Of a stretch of 9,358 nucleotides of DNA, positions 1 through 6,339 are shown piece by piece; within the stretch, counting starts at the first letter, position 1, and every line of letters starts with the position of its first letter. The stretch comes from an uncultured Granulicatella sp. (GTDB lineage: Bacteria; Bacillota; Bacilli; Lactobacillales; Aerococcaceae): assembly GCA_938017885.1 (NCBI GenBank), contig CALIJD010000158.1, forward strand, positions 1 to 9,358, read 5' to 3'. Position numbers and translations under genes: made by a program. Under the pieces are notes generated by a model. It saw only the letters and a list, made by a program, of their open reading frames with translations. It did not search any database and was not told the origin of the DNA.

Positions 1-1
1 T

Positions 2-925
2 AAGTCAACGACAGAGACAGTAGTGACCGTCACGACCGCAGAAACGACGACAGTGGCACCGGCTAAATTACCAGATTCTTTGCTTCCTTTTAAGAAGGAG
101 AAACAATTGTTGTTGGGAGAACTGGATAAGCTGGAGCGTTCTACATCAGCACAAATTCAACTGAATATTAAAGATAAGCCAAAAGCTAAGAGAGAACCAA
201 AAATCAGTGTGGATCCAGTTGGTTGGCATAATTATAAGATGCCGATTGATGATTCAGGAAGTGGGAAAGAAGCTTGGTTGATGAACCGTGGTCACTTAGT
301 AGGGTATCAATTTAGCGGTCTTGATAATGAGTTACGGAATTTAACACCGATGACAGCCCTGTTAAATACAGGTAGTTTGTCCGATAAGGATTCCGCAAAC
401 CAAACCGCGATGCTTTTCTATGAGAATAATCTTGCGGATTGGATAAATGCTCATCCGAATGATTGGTTGGATTATAAAGTAACGCCAATCTATCAAGGAG
501 ATGAATTGATTCCACGTCAAGTTGAGTTGCAGTATGCTGGAATAAAGAGCGATGGAACTCTGATGAAAATTTCTTTTGGAACAAAACAAGAGAAAACGGA
601 TGAAGACGGTGTAACTCATGTAATTCTAGAGAATACATCACCAAATGCAAAAATTGACTATGCAACGGGGAATGCGGAACCATTATTTGCAAAGAAGACA
701 GTAGAAACAACAGTAGCCACGACAGAAGCTGTTACAGAAACCACAGTAAATCAAGAAGAATACCGCACTGTATATGTAGCTAAAAAAGGGAAATCGGATG
801 TGTATTGGTATGTGAAAGAAAATATGCCATCGAATACAAACTGGGGAAATGTTGTGGAAATGACAGAAGCTCAGGCGAAACGCTTAGGGAAACGGCATAA
901 TTCTAAAGAACACTATAGACCATAA
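2..925 (+). CDS. DNA/RNA non-specific endonuclease, 5'-truncated by the window edge
   Basis: This is a probable extracellular or surface nuclease of the beta-beta-alpha-metal (Serratia nuclease/EndA) family, which cuts DNA and RNA with a Mg-bound active site. The frame is open from base 2, and the first possible start (GTG at 23) has no ribosome binding site and sits inside a Thr/Val-rich stretch, so the true start and any signal peptide probably lie upstream. The catalytic motif reads NRGH (284-295) instead of the classical DRGH, with the general-base His at 293-295. NLTPM (338-352), Asn at 365-367 and Glu at 422-424 fit the family's metal-site region. The nuclease domain ends near base 680. 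A second Thr/Val-rich linker (about 695-760) leads to a C-terminal module that starts YRTVYVAKKGKSDVYWY and ends in GKRH; similar tails occur on other Gram-positive nucleases. Roles could be DNA uptake, nutrient scavenging or DNA-trap escape. Family assignment is firm; the role is not. Confidence 0.88.
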   Translation, partial: KSTTETVVTVTTAETTTVAPAKLPDSLLPFKKEKQLLLGELDKLERSTSAQIQLNIKDKPKAKREPKISVDPVGWHNYKMPIDDSGSGKEAWLMNRGHLVGYQFSGLDNELRNLTPMTALLNTGSLSDKDSANQTAMLFYENNLADWINAHPNDWLDYKVTPIYQGDELIPRQVELQYAGIKSDGTLMKISFGTKQEKTDEDGVTHVILENTSPNAKIDYATGNAEPLFAKKTVETTVATTEAVTETTVNQEEYRTVYVAKKGKSDVYWYVKENMPSNTNWGNVVEMTEAQAKRLGKRHNSKEHYRP

Positions 926-933
926 GTAAAATG

Positions 934-957
934 AGCACCACACAGTCGTGTGGTGCT
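934..957. terminator. Bidirectional hairpin terminator between nuclease and niaR
   Basis: A perfect 10-bp stem, AGCACCACAC with GTGTGGTGCT, has a 4-nt loop (AGTC). It starts 9 bp after the nuclease stop and ends 9 bp before the niaR stop on the other strand. The T-rich tail is better on the minus strand (CATTTTACTT) than on the plus strand (CCTGCTATTT), so it probably serves both convergent genes and works best for niaX-niaR. Confidence 0.8.
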
Positions 958-965
958 CCTGCTAT

Positions 966-1484
966 TTAATCTTCTTTCACTAAATACCCTAGTTGTTCGA
1001 GGGCATCTTCGATATAGTCAAGGTCTTGTTGGTTTTCTGCTTCTACCAGATGATAATGCACACCATCTGTTAAAGAGGAAAGAGGGCGATAATCTTCTTT
1101 CTGGATTTGTTCCAAGAAGTGTTGAACATCACGGCGACACGTCAGTTTCACGAGCGTTTGAATTTCCCCGTATACTGGGGGGTCGATTTGAATGTTTTGC
1201 ACGCGACCTCCATTATCGACAATCGCTAGAAGTTCACTTTCGATAGCGTTGGTATCATGTTTAACCTTAAAGAGGCGATGAACGTACGGCGAACTCTCTT
1301 GTTCCTTGTAGACATATCCGCGGTTGGTCGATAGAATCGTTGCCCCGTCAGCGCGAAGAAGCGCGATATCTTGCACGATAATTTGTCGTGTCACGTGGAA
1401 ATGTTCCGCAAGACTTTGACCGTTGAGTGGCTTTGGCGCATTTTTCAGTAGTTTTAGTAATTCAGCTTTTCGTTCTTTTGGCAT
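966..1484 (-). CDS. niaR: NiaR-type transcriptional repressor of niacin genes (HTH_11 + 3H domain)
   Basis: This 172-aa cytoplasmic protein matches the niacin-responsive repressor NiaR (YrxA), which represses niacin uptake and NAD-synthesis genes when nicotinic acid is present. Residues 1-60 form a winged helix-turn-helix, with the recognition part around AEHFHVTRQIIVQDIALLR and the wing around TNRGYVYKE. Residues about 68-170 form the 3H domain. His76, Glu84, His143 and His145 have nearly the spacing of the metal ligands I recall for the Thermotoga maritima homolog (His79, Glu87, His144, His146), so metal and effector binding should be intact. The start ATG is 12 bp after the niaX stop. Its ribosome binding site AAAAGAGG (1491-1498) overlaps that stop codon, which suggests translational coupling. 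It is co-transcribed with niaX and so probably autoregulated through the operators at 2041-2076. Confidence 0.9.
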   Translation of the reverse strand: MPKERKAELLKLLKNAPKPLNGQSLAEHFHVTRQIIVQDIALLRADGATILSTNRGYVYKEQESSPYVHRLFKVKHDTNAIESELLAIVDNGGRVQNIQIDPPVYGEIQTLVKLTCRRDVQHFLEQIQKEDYRPLSSLTDGVHYHLVEAENQQDLDYIEDALEQLGYLVKED

Positions 1485-1496
1485 AGTAGACCTCTT

Positions 1497-2018
1497 TTAA
1501 CGTCTTTTTTGTAAAACTTTGTACACCACTAGTGCTAATTCATAGTCTACCATACTGTGAATCACTGTACCAAATCCGACTAGGACGAAGAGGACGTAAA
1601 ACATGCTTTGAAGGTCTGTCCCTGAAACCGAGTAGAAGAGCACACATGCCAATACTTCACCGACTGCGTGAATAAGCGCAAGGACGAAGTTGAAAATCCA
1701 GGATGCTTTGCGATTTTCAAGCGTCTTTGGATGCTTTTGTAAGAAAAAGGCCCCAAGTGTCGCAAAGAGAATATGCGACAATGCACGGAAGACAATCACG
1801 AGCGGATAGGCACCAGATATAAAGAACCCGTATGAGGAACCAAGAACGACGAAGATGGCCATCCAAGGGTTAATAAACATTGCAATAAAAATAGCAACGT
1901 GGCTTCCAAGAGTATACGAAGCTGGTGGAATCACCAATTTTAGTGGCATCGCGATAGGAATAAAAATAGCAATCGCGGTTAATAGTGCGGTAAGTGTCAT
2001 AAAACGAACATTTTTCAT
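1497..2018 (-). CDS. niaX: Niacin ECF transporter substrate-binding S component
   Basis: This 173-aa integral membrane protein is the predicted substrate-capturing subunit of an energy-coupling-factor transporter for nicotinic acid or nicotinamide. About five or six hydrophobic segments are visible (roughly residues 5-25, 37-65, 70-93, 105-129 and 136-168). The Ala-rich first helix (TLTALLTAIAIFIPIAMP) is typical of S components that dock on EcfT. The shared EcfA1, EcfA2 and EcfT subunits are not in this window, as expected for a group II ECF system. The start ATG is preceded by AAAGGAGT (2028-2035) at about 9 nt. The direct neighbour niaR and the NiaR-like boxes in its promoter make niacin the most likely substrate. 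Another vitamin-like substrate cannot be ruled out from sequence alone. Confidence 0.88.
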   Translation of the reverse strand: MKNVRFMTLTALLTAIAIFIPIAMPLKLVIPPASYTLGSHVAIFIAMFINPWMAIFVVLGSSYGFFISGAYPLVIVFRALSHILFATLGAFFLQKHPKTLENRKASWIFNFVLALIHAVGEVLACVLFYSVSGTDLQSMFYVLFVLVGFGTVIHSMVDYELALVVYKVLQKRR

Positions 2019-2040
2019 CAGAATAAAACTCCTTTTTATT

Positions 2041-2056
2041 TACTGTATATACAGTA
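2041..2056. promoter_or_regulatory. NiaR operator 1 (perfect palindrome)
   Basis: TACTGTATATACAGTA is a perfect 16-bp palindrome containing the TGTATATACA-like core known for NiaR sites in Firmicutes. It covers the predicted transcription start of niaX and abuts the -10, so a bound repressor would block initiation. The repressor assignment is inferred from the adjacent niaR gene. Confidence 0.75.
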
Positions 2057-2084
2057 GTATAGTTCTGTGTATACAATAAATCAA
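2056..2084 (-). promoter_or_regulatory. niaX-niaR promoter
   Basis: On the minus strand there is a -35 TTGATT (2084-2079), a 17-bp spacer and a -10 TATACT (2061-2056). Transcription should start near 2049, about 30 nt before the niaX ATG. One NiaR-like box lies in the spacer and the other at the start point. Confidence 0.75.
2065..2076. promoter_or_regulatory. NiaR operator 2 (imperfect copy)
   Basis: CTGTGTATACAA matches the core of operator 1 (CTGTATATACAG) at 10 of 12 positions. It lies exactly 22 bp away in the same register, about two helical turns, between the -35 and -10 of the niaX promoter. Confidence 0.65.
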
Positions 2085-2129
2085 TAGGGAAAGTGATTTT
2101 TTCGCTTATATTTTGCTCATAATCCGCTG

Positions 2130-2208
2130 AATTCTATAAAAAGTATCTGCATACAAAGAAAATTATATTCAATAGTACCGCTTTATGTTTGGACACAATT
2201 CTATAAAA
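2130..2208 (+). repeat. Direct repeat AATTCTATAAAA (two copies)
   Basis: The 12-mer AATTCTATAAAA occurs at 2130-2141 and again at 2197-2208 in the A+T-rich niaX-glmU intergenic region. No gene is visible in this 273-bp gap apart from the two divergent promoters. The repeat may be chance in A+T-rich DNA or an upstream promoter remnant; TTGCTC (2113-2118) lies 16 bp before the first TATAAA. Confidence 0.35.
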
Positions 2209-2228
2209 GGCCATCTTTCAGTGATTTC

Positions 2229-2257
2229 TTGAAAAAAACAGGATAGTACTATACTAT
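2229..2257 (+). promoter_or_regulatory. glmU promoter
   Basis: A -35 TTGAAA (2229-2234) is followed by TATACT (2250-2255, 15-bp spacer) or the overlapping TACTAT (2252-2257, 17-bp spacer). The start would be near 2263, about 30 nt before glmU. The 10-bp palindrome ATAGTACTAT (2243-2252) overlaps the -10; no regulator is evident. Confidence 0.6.
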
Positions 2258-2291
2258 TAAAAGGTAGAAATTAAAGAGCGAGGAGCTTATT

Positions 2292-3671
2292 ATGAAACAA
2301 AAATTCGGAATTATTTTAGCAGCGGGTAAAGGAACTCGTATGAAATCTTCCCTTTACAAAGTCATGCATCCAGTTTGTGGAAAACCAATGGTAGAGCATG
2401 TTGTCGACCAAGTTGAGAAAACAGGAGCGACTGAAATCGTAGCGATTGTTGGACATGGTGCTGAAATGGTACAAAACCACCTTGGAGACCGTGTTTCTTA
2501 TGCCGTACAAGCGGAACAACTAGGAACAGGACATGCTGTGTTACAAGCAGAATCCCTATTAAAAGAAAAAGAAGGCACAACGATTGTTATTTGTGGAGAT
2601 ACTCCATTATTAACAAGCGCAACTCTTACAGCGTTAATGGAAGAACATGAACGTACTGGGGCAAAAGCAACGATTCTGACAGCAATTGCAGAGGATCCAA
2701 CTGGATACGGCCGTGTGATTCGTGACGAGAACGGCTCTGTTCTTAAAAACGTGGAGCAAAAAGATGCTACTCCCGAAGAACAACAAGTCAAAGAAATAAA
2801 CACAGGTACGTACTGCTTTGATAATGTAGCGCTCTTTAGTGCATTACAGGAAGTCGGAAACGATAATGCACAAGGCGAATACTACTTACCAGATGTATTA
2901 GAAATCTTGAAGAAACGCGGTGAAGTCGTTTCTGCGTATCCGATGAAAGATTTCGACGAAGGCATGGGCGTGAATGACCGCGTGGCTCTTTCAAAAGCAG
3001 AGAAATACATGCGTAACCGTATCAATGAAGAACATATGCGTAATGGAGTAACGTTAATTGACCCAGAAGCGACTTATATCGAATCAACCGTTCAAATCGG
3101 TGCGGATACTGTGATTGAACCAGGCGTTGTCTTAAAAGGCAAAACTGTGATCGGTTCAAACTGCTTCATCGGAGCACATAGCGTGGTTCGTGATAGCGTG
3201 TTAGAAGACGGGGTTCGTCTTGTAGCAGCGAACATCGAAGAATCCCATATGAAACTGGATAGCAATGCAGGTCCATTTGCACACTTACGTCCAAATTCTG
3301 TATTAGGCGAACGTGTTCATGTAGGGAACTTTGTGGAAGTGAAGAATTCTACACTAGGTTCCGACACGAAGGTAGGTCACTTAACCTATATCGGAGATGC
3401 AGATCTTGGAAAAGATATCAATGTCGGTTGTGGAACAGTGTTCGTAAACTATGATGGAAAAAATAAACACCGTGCAACAATTGGAGACCATGTATTCATT
3501 GGATGCAACGCAAATATCGTAGCTCCTGTAACAGTTGGAGATGATGTTTTCATTGCTGCAGGTTCAACGATTACCCAAGATGTTCCAGATGGAGCATTAG
3601 CCATTGCACGTAGTCGTCAAGTGAACAAAGAGGATTACGCTTCAAAATTACCGTCAGGAAAAAAAGATTAA
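2292..3671 (+). CDS. glmU: Bifunctional GlmU: N-acetylglucosamine-1-phosphate uridyltransferase / glucosamine-1-phosphate acetyltransferase
   Basis: GlmU acetylates glucosamine-1-phosphate with acetyl-CoA and then couples the product to UTP. This gives UDP-GlcNAc for peptidoglycan and other cell-wall polymers. The N-terminal half (about residues 1-230) is the nucleotidyltransferase: [11 protein letters not shown] at 9-19 binds the nucleotide, QLGTGHAV follows at 76-83, and Asp103 in CGDTPLL and Asn228 fit the metal ligands. Residues about 250-450 form the left-handed beta-helix made of hexapeptide repeats. His363 in [10 protein letters not shown] falls at the same number as the catalytic His of E. 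coli GlmU, and [14 protein letters not shown] is the usual acetyl-CoA-site motif. At 459 aa it is full length. GAGGAG (2280-2285) precedes the ATG by 6 nt. It sits directly before prs, the conserved Firmicutes order. Confidence 0.98.
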   Translation: MKQKFGIILAAGKGTRMKSSLYKVMHPVCGKPMVEHVVDQVEKTGATEIVAIVGHGAEMVQNHLGDRVSYAVQAEQLGTGHAVLQAESLLKEKEGTTIVICGDTPLLTSATLTALMEEHERTGAKATILTAIAEDPTGYGRVIRDENGSVLKNVEQKDATPEEQQVKEINTGTYCFDNVALFSALQEVGNDNAQGEYYLPDVLEILKKRGEVVSAYPMKDFDEGMGVNDRVALSKAEKYMRNRINEEHMRNGVTLIDPEATYIESTVQIGADTVIEPGVVLKGKTVIGSNCFIGAHSVVRDSVLEDGVRLVAANIEESHMKLDSNAGPFAHLRPNSVLGERVHVGNFVEVKNSTLGSDTKVGHLTYIGDADLGKDINVGCGTVFVNYDGKNKHRATIGDHVFIGCNANIVAPVTVGDDVFIAAGSTITQDVPDGALAIARSRQVNKEDYASKLPSGKKD

Positions 3672-3700
3672 TTTTTTTTTGAAAAAGTTTATCAAAATTA

Positions 3701-3729
3701 TTCAAATATTAGGCAAAAAACTGTATTAT
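3701..3729 (+). promoter_or_regulatory. Probable prs promoter in the glmU-prs gap
   Basis: TTCAAA (3701-3706) is separated by 17 bp from TATTAT (3724-3729) in a 91-bp A+T-rich gap. It would give prs its own start in addition to readthrough from glmU, since no GC-rich terminator lies between the genes. Confidence 0.5.
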
Positions 3730-3762
3730 AGAACTATAAAATAAACTTCGGGGGTTATCATT

Positions 3763-4740
3763 GTGGAACATTATTCCGATCCTAATTTAAAAATATTCGC
3801 TTTAAGCTCAAATCGTCCTTTAGCGGCAAAGATTGCTGAAGAAGTCGGTTTAGAACTTGGTAAAGTTTCTGTTACTCAATTCAGCGATGGCGAAATCAAA
3901 ATCAATATCGATGAGAGTGTACGTGGTTGCCATGTGTATATCGTTCAATCAACTTCTTATCCAGTAAATGATAACTTAATGGAGTTATTAATCATGGTGG
4001 ATGCATTACGCCGTGCGAGTGCAAAAACAATTAATCTTGTTATTCCTTACTATGGCTACGCTCGTCAAGACCGTAAAGCACAATCTCGTGAACCAATCAC
4101 AGCAAAATTAGTTGCAAACATGATTACTCAAGCCGGTGCAGACCGTGTGTTAACACTTGATTTACACGCTGCCCAAATCCAAGGGTTCTTCGACATTCCA
4201 GTGGACCACTTATTAGGAGCTCCCCTTCTTGCGAACCACTTCTTAGAAAACAACTTCAAAGATAAAGATATCGTTGTTGTATCTCCTGACCACGGTGGGG
4301 TAACTCGTGCTCGTAAAATGGCTGAGTTCTTACACGCACCTATCGCGATTGTTGATAAACGTCGTCCAAAAGCAAACGTGGCAGAAGTCATGAACATCAT
4401 CGGTGAAGTCAAAGGCAAAGTTGCCGTATTAATCGACGATATGATTGATACAGCTGGAACCATTACTCTTGCAGCACAAGCCATCAAAGATGCAGGTGCG
4501 GAAGAAGTATACGCTTGCTGTACACACGCCGTATTATCTGGACCAGCGCTAGATCGTATTAACGACTCAGTGATTAAAGAAGTAGTCGTAACAGACTCAA
4601 TCGAAGTTCCTGAAGAAAAAACAGGTGGCAAGATTGTTCAAATCAGTGTGGACCAATTAATGGCGGAAGCGATTCGTCGTATTCACGAAAACCGTTCAGT
4701 GAGTCCGTTGTTTATTGAGAAATTTACTATTTTAGATTAA
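3763..4740 (+). CDS. prs: Ribose-phosphate pyrophosphokinase (PRPP synthetase, class I)
   Basis: This cytoplasmic enzyme transfers pyrophosphate from ATP to ribose-5-phosphate. The product PRPP feeds purine, pyrimidine, His/Trp and NAD synthesis, including the niacin salvage implied by the niaX operon nearby. Key parts are visible: FSDGE at 40-44, the ATP-side loop RQDRK at 101-105, SREPITAKL at 108-116, the metal-binding His135 in [16 protein letters not shown] at 199-203 in the flexible catalytic loop, and the PRPP loop DDMIDTAGT at 225-233. At 325 aa it is full length for the class I, phosphate-activated type. The start is a GTG; ATG is absent there and the start aligns with the usual N-terminus just before [10 protein letters not shown]. 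The ribosome binding site is the poor GGGGG (3750-3754). All 16 arginine codons are CGN, consistent with high expression. Confidence 0.97.
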   Translation: MEHYSDPNLKIFALSSNRPLAAKIAEEVGLELGKVSVTQFSDGEIKINIDESVRGCHVYIVQSTSYPVNDNLMELLIMVDALRRASAKTINLVIPYYGYARQDRKAQSREPITAKLVANMITQAGADRVLTLDLHAAQIQGFFDIPVDHLLGAPLLANHFLENNFKDKDIVVVSPDHGGVTRARKMAEFLHAPIAIVDKRRPKANVAEVMNIIGEVKGKVAVLIDDMIDTAGTITLAAQAIKDAGAEEVYACCTHAVLSGPALDRINDSVIKEVVVTDSIEVPEEKTGGKIVQISVDQLMAEAIRRIHENRSVSPLFIEKFTILD

Positions 4741-4761
4741 TAAAGAATTTTTAAAATAAAT

Positions 4762-4795
4762 GAGCCGAGGCTTTGGTCTCGGCTCGTTTTTGTTT
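4762..4795 (+). terminator. Rho-independent terminator of glmU-prs
   Basis: GAGCCGAG (4762-4769) pairs with CTCGGCTC (4778-4785). The stem extends inward by a G-U and a C-G pair to a 4-nt loop and is followed by GTTTTTGTTT. It begins 21 bp after the prs stop. Confidence 0.93.
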
Positions 4796-4800
4796 ATACT
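4773..4800 (+). promoter_or_regulatory. Possible promoter of the membrane-protein cluster, overlapping the prs terminator
   Basis: TATACT (4795-4800) is a good -10 placed 24 bp before the first small membrane-protein ATG. The best -35, TTGGTC (4773-4778, 16-bp spacer), lies in the loop and stem of the prs terminator and matches poorly. It is proposed mainly because the cluster needs a start after such a strong terminator. Confidence 0.35.
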
Positions 4801-4824
4801 GAACCTAACATAGAGGAGGTTGTC

Positions 4825-5307
4825 ATGGAACAAAAACGTTCAAACGGAGCAGGGTGGTTTACCCTTATTTCGTTTATCTGTTTAGTGGTAACGATGGCGA
4901 CCTTTCAAGAGATGGATTCATTTGTAAATTCTATTGAAAATATGGACGAAATCGGTGCAGCCGTTTTAGTGCTATTTTCAGCGATGACCATCGGTGGAAT
5001 CTTCTGGATGGGGATGAATTATTGGAGAAAAACGCATCAGGAACTTGTGAAGTTGCAATATACATCGGTTACACCTGAAGCGATTGAAGATTATTACAGA
5101 GCAACTACAAAGGCTGTTCGTAAGGTCGGTGTATCTGTCATTATTTTTGCATTCATGCTCGGTGTGTTTTCGCAGTTCAATAGCGTTTTTGAAGTGATTG
5201 GGTTGGTGGTGTTCTTATTTGGAATCATCATTTGCTTTATATCACTACATCCAAGATTGTTAGCAAAACAAATATTGAAATGGCATCACAAAATAGTATC
5301 GAGGTGA
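4825..5307 (+). CDS. Uncharacterised 160-aa membrane protein
   Basis: I do not recognise a family. Hydrophobic segments lie at about residues 11-27 (WFTLISFICLVVTM), 43-64 (GAAVLVLFSAMTIGGIFWMG), 101-117 (VGVSVIIFAFMLGVF) and 121-141 (VFEVIGLVVFLFGIIICFIS). This suggests four membrane helices, with a charged, probably cytoplasmic loop at 66-98 that includes QELVKLQYTSVTPEAIEDYY, and a basic C-terminus. No signal-peptide cleavage site or catalytic motif is seen. The ATG has an excellent site AGGAGG (4814-4819). Four of six arginine codons are AGA/AGG, unlike prs and lysS. It is the first gene of a tight four-gene cluster: its stop lies 6 bp before the next start and overlaps that gene's ribosome binding site, so the two are probably coupled. 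It is a real gene, but its function is unknown. Confidence 0.75.
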   Translation: MEQKRSNGAGWFTLISFICLVVTMATFQEMDSFVNSIENMDEIGAAVLVLFSAMTIGGIFWMGMNYWRKTHQELVKLQYTSVTPEAIEDYYRATTKAVRKVGVSVIIFAFMLGVFSQFNSVFEVIGLVVFLFGIIICFISLHPRLLAKQILKWHHKIVSR

Positions 5308-5313
5308 TAATGC

Positions 5314-5634
5314 ATGGATAAGAAGAGAAGAAATGCTTGGAGACTGTTTCTGATAGGAATGGCTCCTCAAGTACTTACTTATATGATGATGCTTTTACCG
5401 CATTATGAGTATGGTGGAGGATATGGTGCGGCGTTCATCGTGTTCATCCTATTCCCTATCGGATTGATGTTAGTAGGCATTAGTTTCTTACAGTTTTTAA
5501 GGAGTTCAATTGCTGAAAAATCATTGAAAAACACGGGGTGGATAATGTTATTTATTCTTCTCTGGATTACTTTTGTTATTTTAAATGTATGCGGCGTTAT
5601 TCAGTTACCGTCAAATACAATACCAATGAAGTAA
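5314..5634 (+). CDS. Small three-helix membrane protein, array member 1
   Basis: Of unknown function, this 106-aa protein has a basic N-terminus (MDKKRRNAW) and three hydrophobic segments at about 10-29, 38-62 and 80-99. A short charged loop before the third helix reads AEKSLKNTGW (72-81). The same loop shape occurs in the next two genes (EERAFKNTWG, QKKSFEEAGW), so I take the three as tandem paralogs. The ribosome binding site GAGGTG (5301-5306) overlaps the preceding TGA, and the ATG is 7 nt further on. Another ATG at 5310 opens a frame of only three codons and is dismissed. All four arginine codons are AGA/AGG. It could be an immunity-like, stress-related or regulatory membrane peptide, but nothing in the sequence decides that. 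Confidence 0.68.
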   Translation: MDKKRRNAWRLFLIGMAPQVLTYMMMLLPHYEYGGGYGAAFIVFILFPIGLMLVGISFLQFLRSSIAEKSLKNTGWIMLFILLWITFVILNVCGVIQLPSNTIPMK

Positions 5635-5647
5635 GGAAAAGCAAATT

Positions 5648-5938
5648 ATGGAAATTGAAAAATTAAAAAAGACAGCAAATAAGTTGATGTGGTTTGGACT
5701 ATTATCACAATGGATTTTATTGTTTTCCCCTATTTCGAGGAGGATTGGAATGGGAGTTGGTATGGGACTCCTTTTATTGGTATTCCCATTTTTAATTCTA
5801 AGCGTTATTCTCAGTCTCTTATTTTTCTTATACATTTCGTATGAGGAAAGAGCATTTAAGAATACGTGGGGACAACTACTCGTTATGAGCTTGTGGTTAG
5901 GATATCAAGCATTACTTTACACTCAAGCCCTCGGGTAA
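5648..5938 (+). CDS. Small three-helix membrane protein, array member 2
   Basis: Of unknown function, this 96-aa protein has three hydrophobic segments at about 14-29, 34-64 and 73-92. The second is rich in Gly and Met (GMGVGMGLLLL). Its N-terminus (IEKLKKTANKLMW) resembles that of the next gene (MIGKLRKWANGFMW): KL, a basic residue, K, then AN and MW are shared. The loop YEERAFKNTWGQLL before the third helix matches the corresponding loops of both flanking genes. The start ATG is 13 bp after the previous stop, with AAGGAAAA (5633-5640) upstream at a slightly long spacing. All three arginine codons are AGA/AGG. It is probably in one transcript with the upstream genes. Confidence 0.68.
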   Translation: MEIEKLKKTANKLMWFGLLSQWILLFSPISRRIGMGVGMGLLLLVFPFLILSVILSLLFFLYISYEERAFKNTWGQLLVMSLWLGYQALLYTQALG

Positions 5939-5975
5939 AAATATGCAAAATCTTTTATAATCAAATAATAGAATC

Positions 5976-5987
5976 ATGAGGAGATGA
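5976..5987 (+). promoter_or_regulatory. Unusual start context of array member 3: adjoining SD and three-codon upstream frame
   Basis: GAGGAG at 5978-5983 lies directly against ATG 5984. An upstream ATG at 5976 opens ATG AGG AGA TGA, whose stop overlaps the real start as ATGA (5984-5987). The mini-frame has no visible ribosome binding site itself, so stop-start coupling is only a possibility. Poor translation initiation is the simpler reading. Confidence 0.3.
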
Positions 5988-6271
5988 TAGGGAAGTTACG
6001 TAAGTGGGCTAATGGATTTATGTGGACAGCGTGGGTGTTCGTCTTTATAACAATGTTGCTAATGGGTTCGTATATCCTACCCTCTAGTAATGAATTCAGT
6101 GTGATGACTCTGGGATTAATTATTGCGGGACTTCTCTTTTTGATTAGCTTTCTTTTGTTTTCGAGGATTACGATTCAGAAAAAATCATTTGAAGAAGCAG
6201 GATGGCAATTAGCTTTGACCGGAGGATTTCTCCTCGCCTATGTACTCGTTCTAATAAAAATCATTCTCTAA
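5984..6271 (+). CDS. Small three-helix membrane protein, array member 3
   Basis: Of unknown function, this 95-aa protein shares topology with array members 1 and 2. Hydrophobic segments lie at about 13-33, 40-62 and 73-94, with the charged loop IQKKSFEEAGWQL before the last one. The start is uncertain. ATG 5984 keeps the N-terminus that aligns with member 2, but its ribosome binding site GAGGAG (5978-5983) touches the ATG with no spacer. The next in-frame ATG (6020) would remove the conserved KLRKWANGF part and has no good site. A TATAAT at 5956-5961 without a convincing -35 may give this gene its own start. The 45-bp gap from member 2 is the largest in the cluster. Confidence 0.6.
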   Translation: MIGKLRKWANGFMWTAWVFVFITMLLMGSYILPSSNEFSVMTLGLIIAGLLFLISFLLFSRITIQKKSFEEAGWQLALTGGFLLAYVLVLIKIIL

Positions 6272-6301
6272 GAGGAAACAAATGCAAGTTGACGCGGGTT
6301 A

Positions 6302-6310
6302 TGGTACAAT
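6302..6310 (+). promoter_or_regulatory. Extended -10 promoter downstream of the membrane array
   Basis: TGGTACAAT is an extended -10 (TG at 6302-6303, TACAAT at 6305-6310). TTGACG (6289-6294) is too close to act as its -35, and ATGCAA (6282-6287) has 17-bp spacing but matches poorly. The 11-mer TGGTACAATAA recurs at the lysS promoter (7559-7569). Transcription would begin near 6317. Confidence 0.5.
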
Positions 6311-6339
6311 AATCCGGCAAGAAATAAGTGAACATAGCG

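Noticed and set aside
312..710. Minus-strand frame of 132 aa inside the nuclease gene
   Set aside because: It is antisense to a well-supported nuclease domain, has a low-complexity His/Leu/Ser-rich product and no ribosome binding site; it is a shadow frame.
950..1246. Plus-strand frame of 98 aa over the 3' part of niaR
   Set aside because: It is antisense to the conserved 3H domain, begins inside the terminator stem and has no ribosome binding site.
3655..3680. A-run and T-run at the glmU stop as a terminator
   Set aside because: The only possible stem is A-T pairs without any GC core. Continued transcription into prs, as in other Firmicutes, is more likely.
4128..4631. Minus-strand frame of 167 aa inside prs
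   Set aside because: It lies opposite conserved PRPP synthetase motifs, and its Ser/Ala/Thr-rich product reflects the reverse of strongly biased codons.
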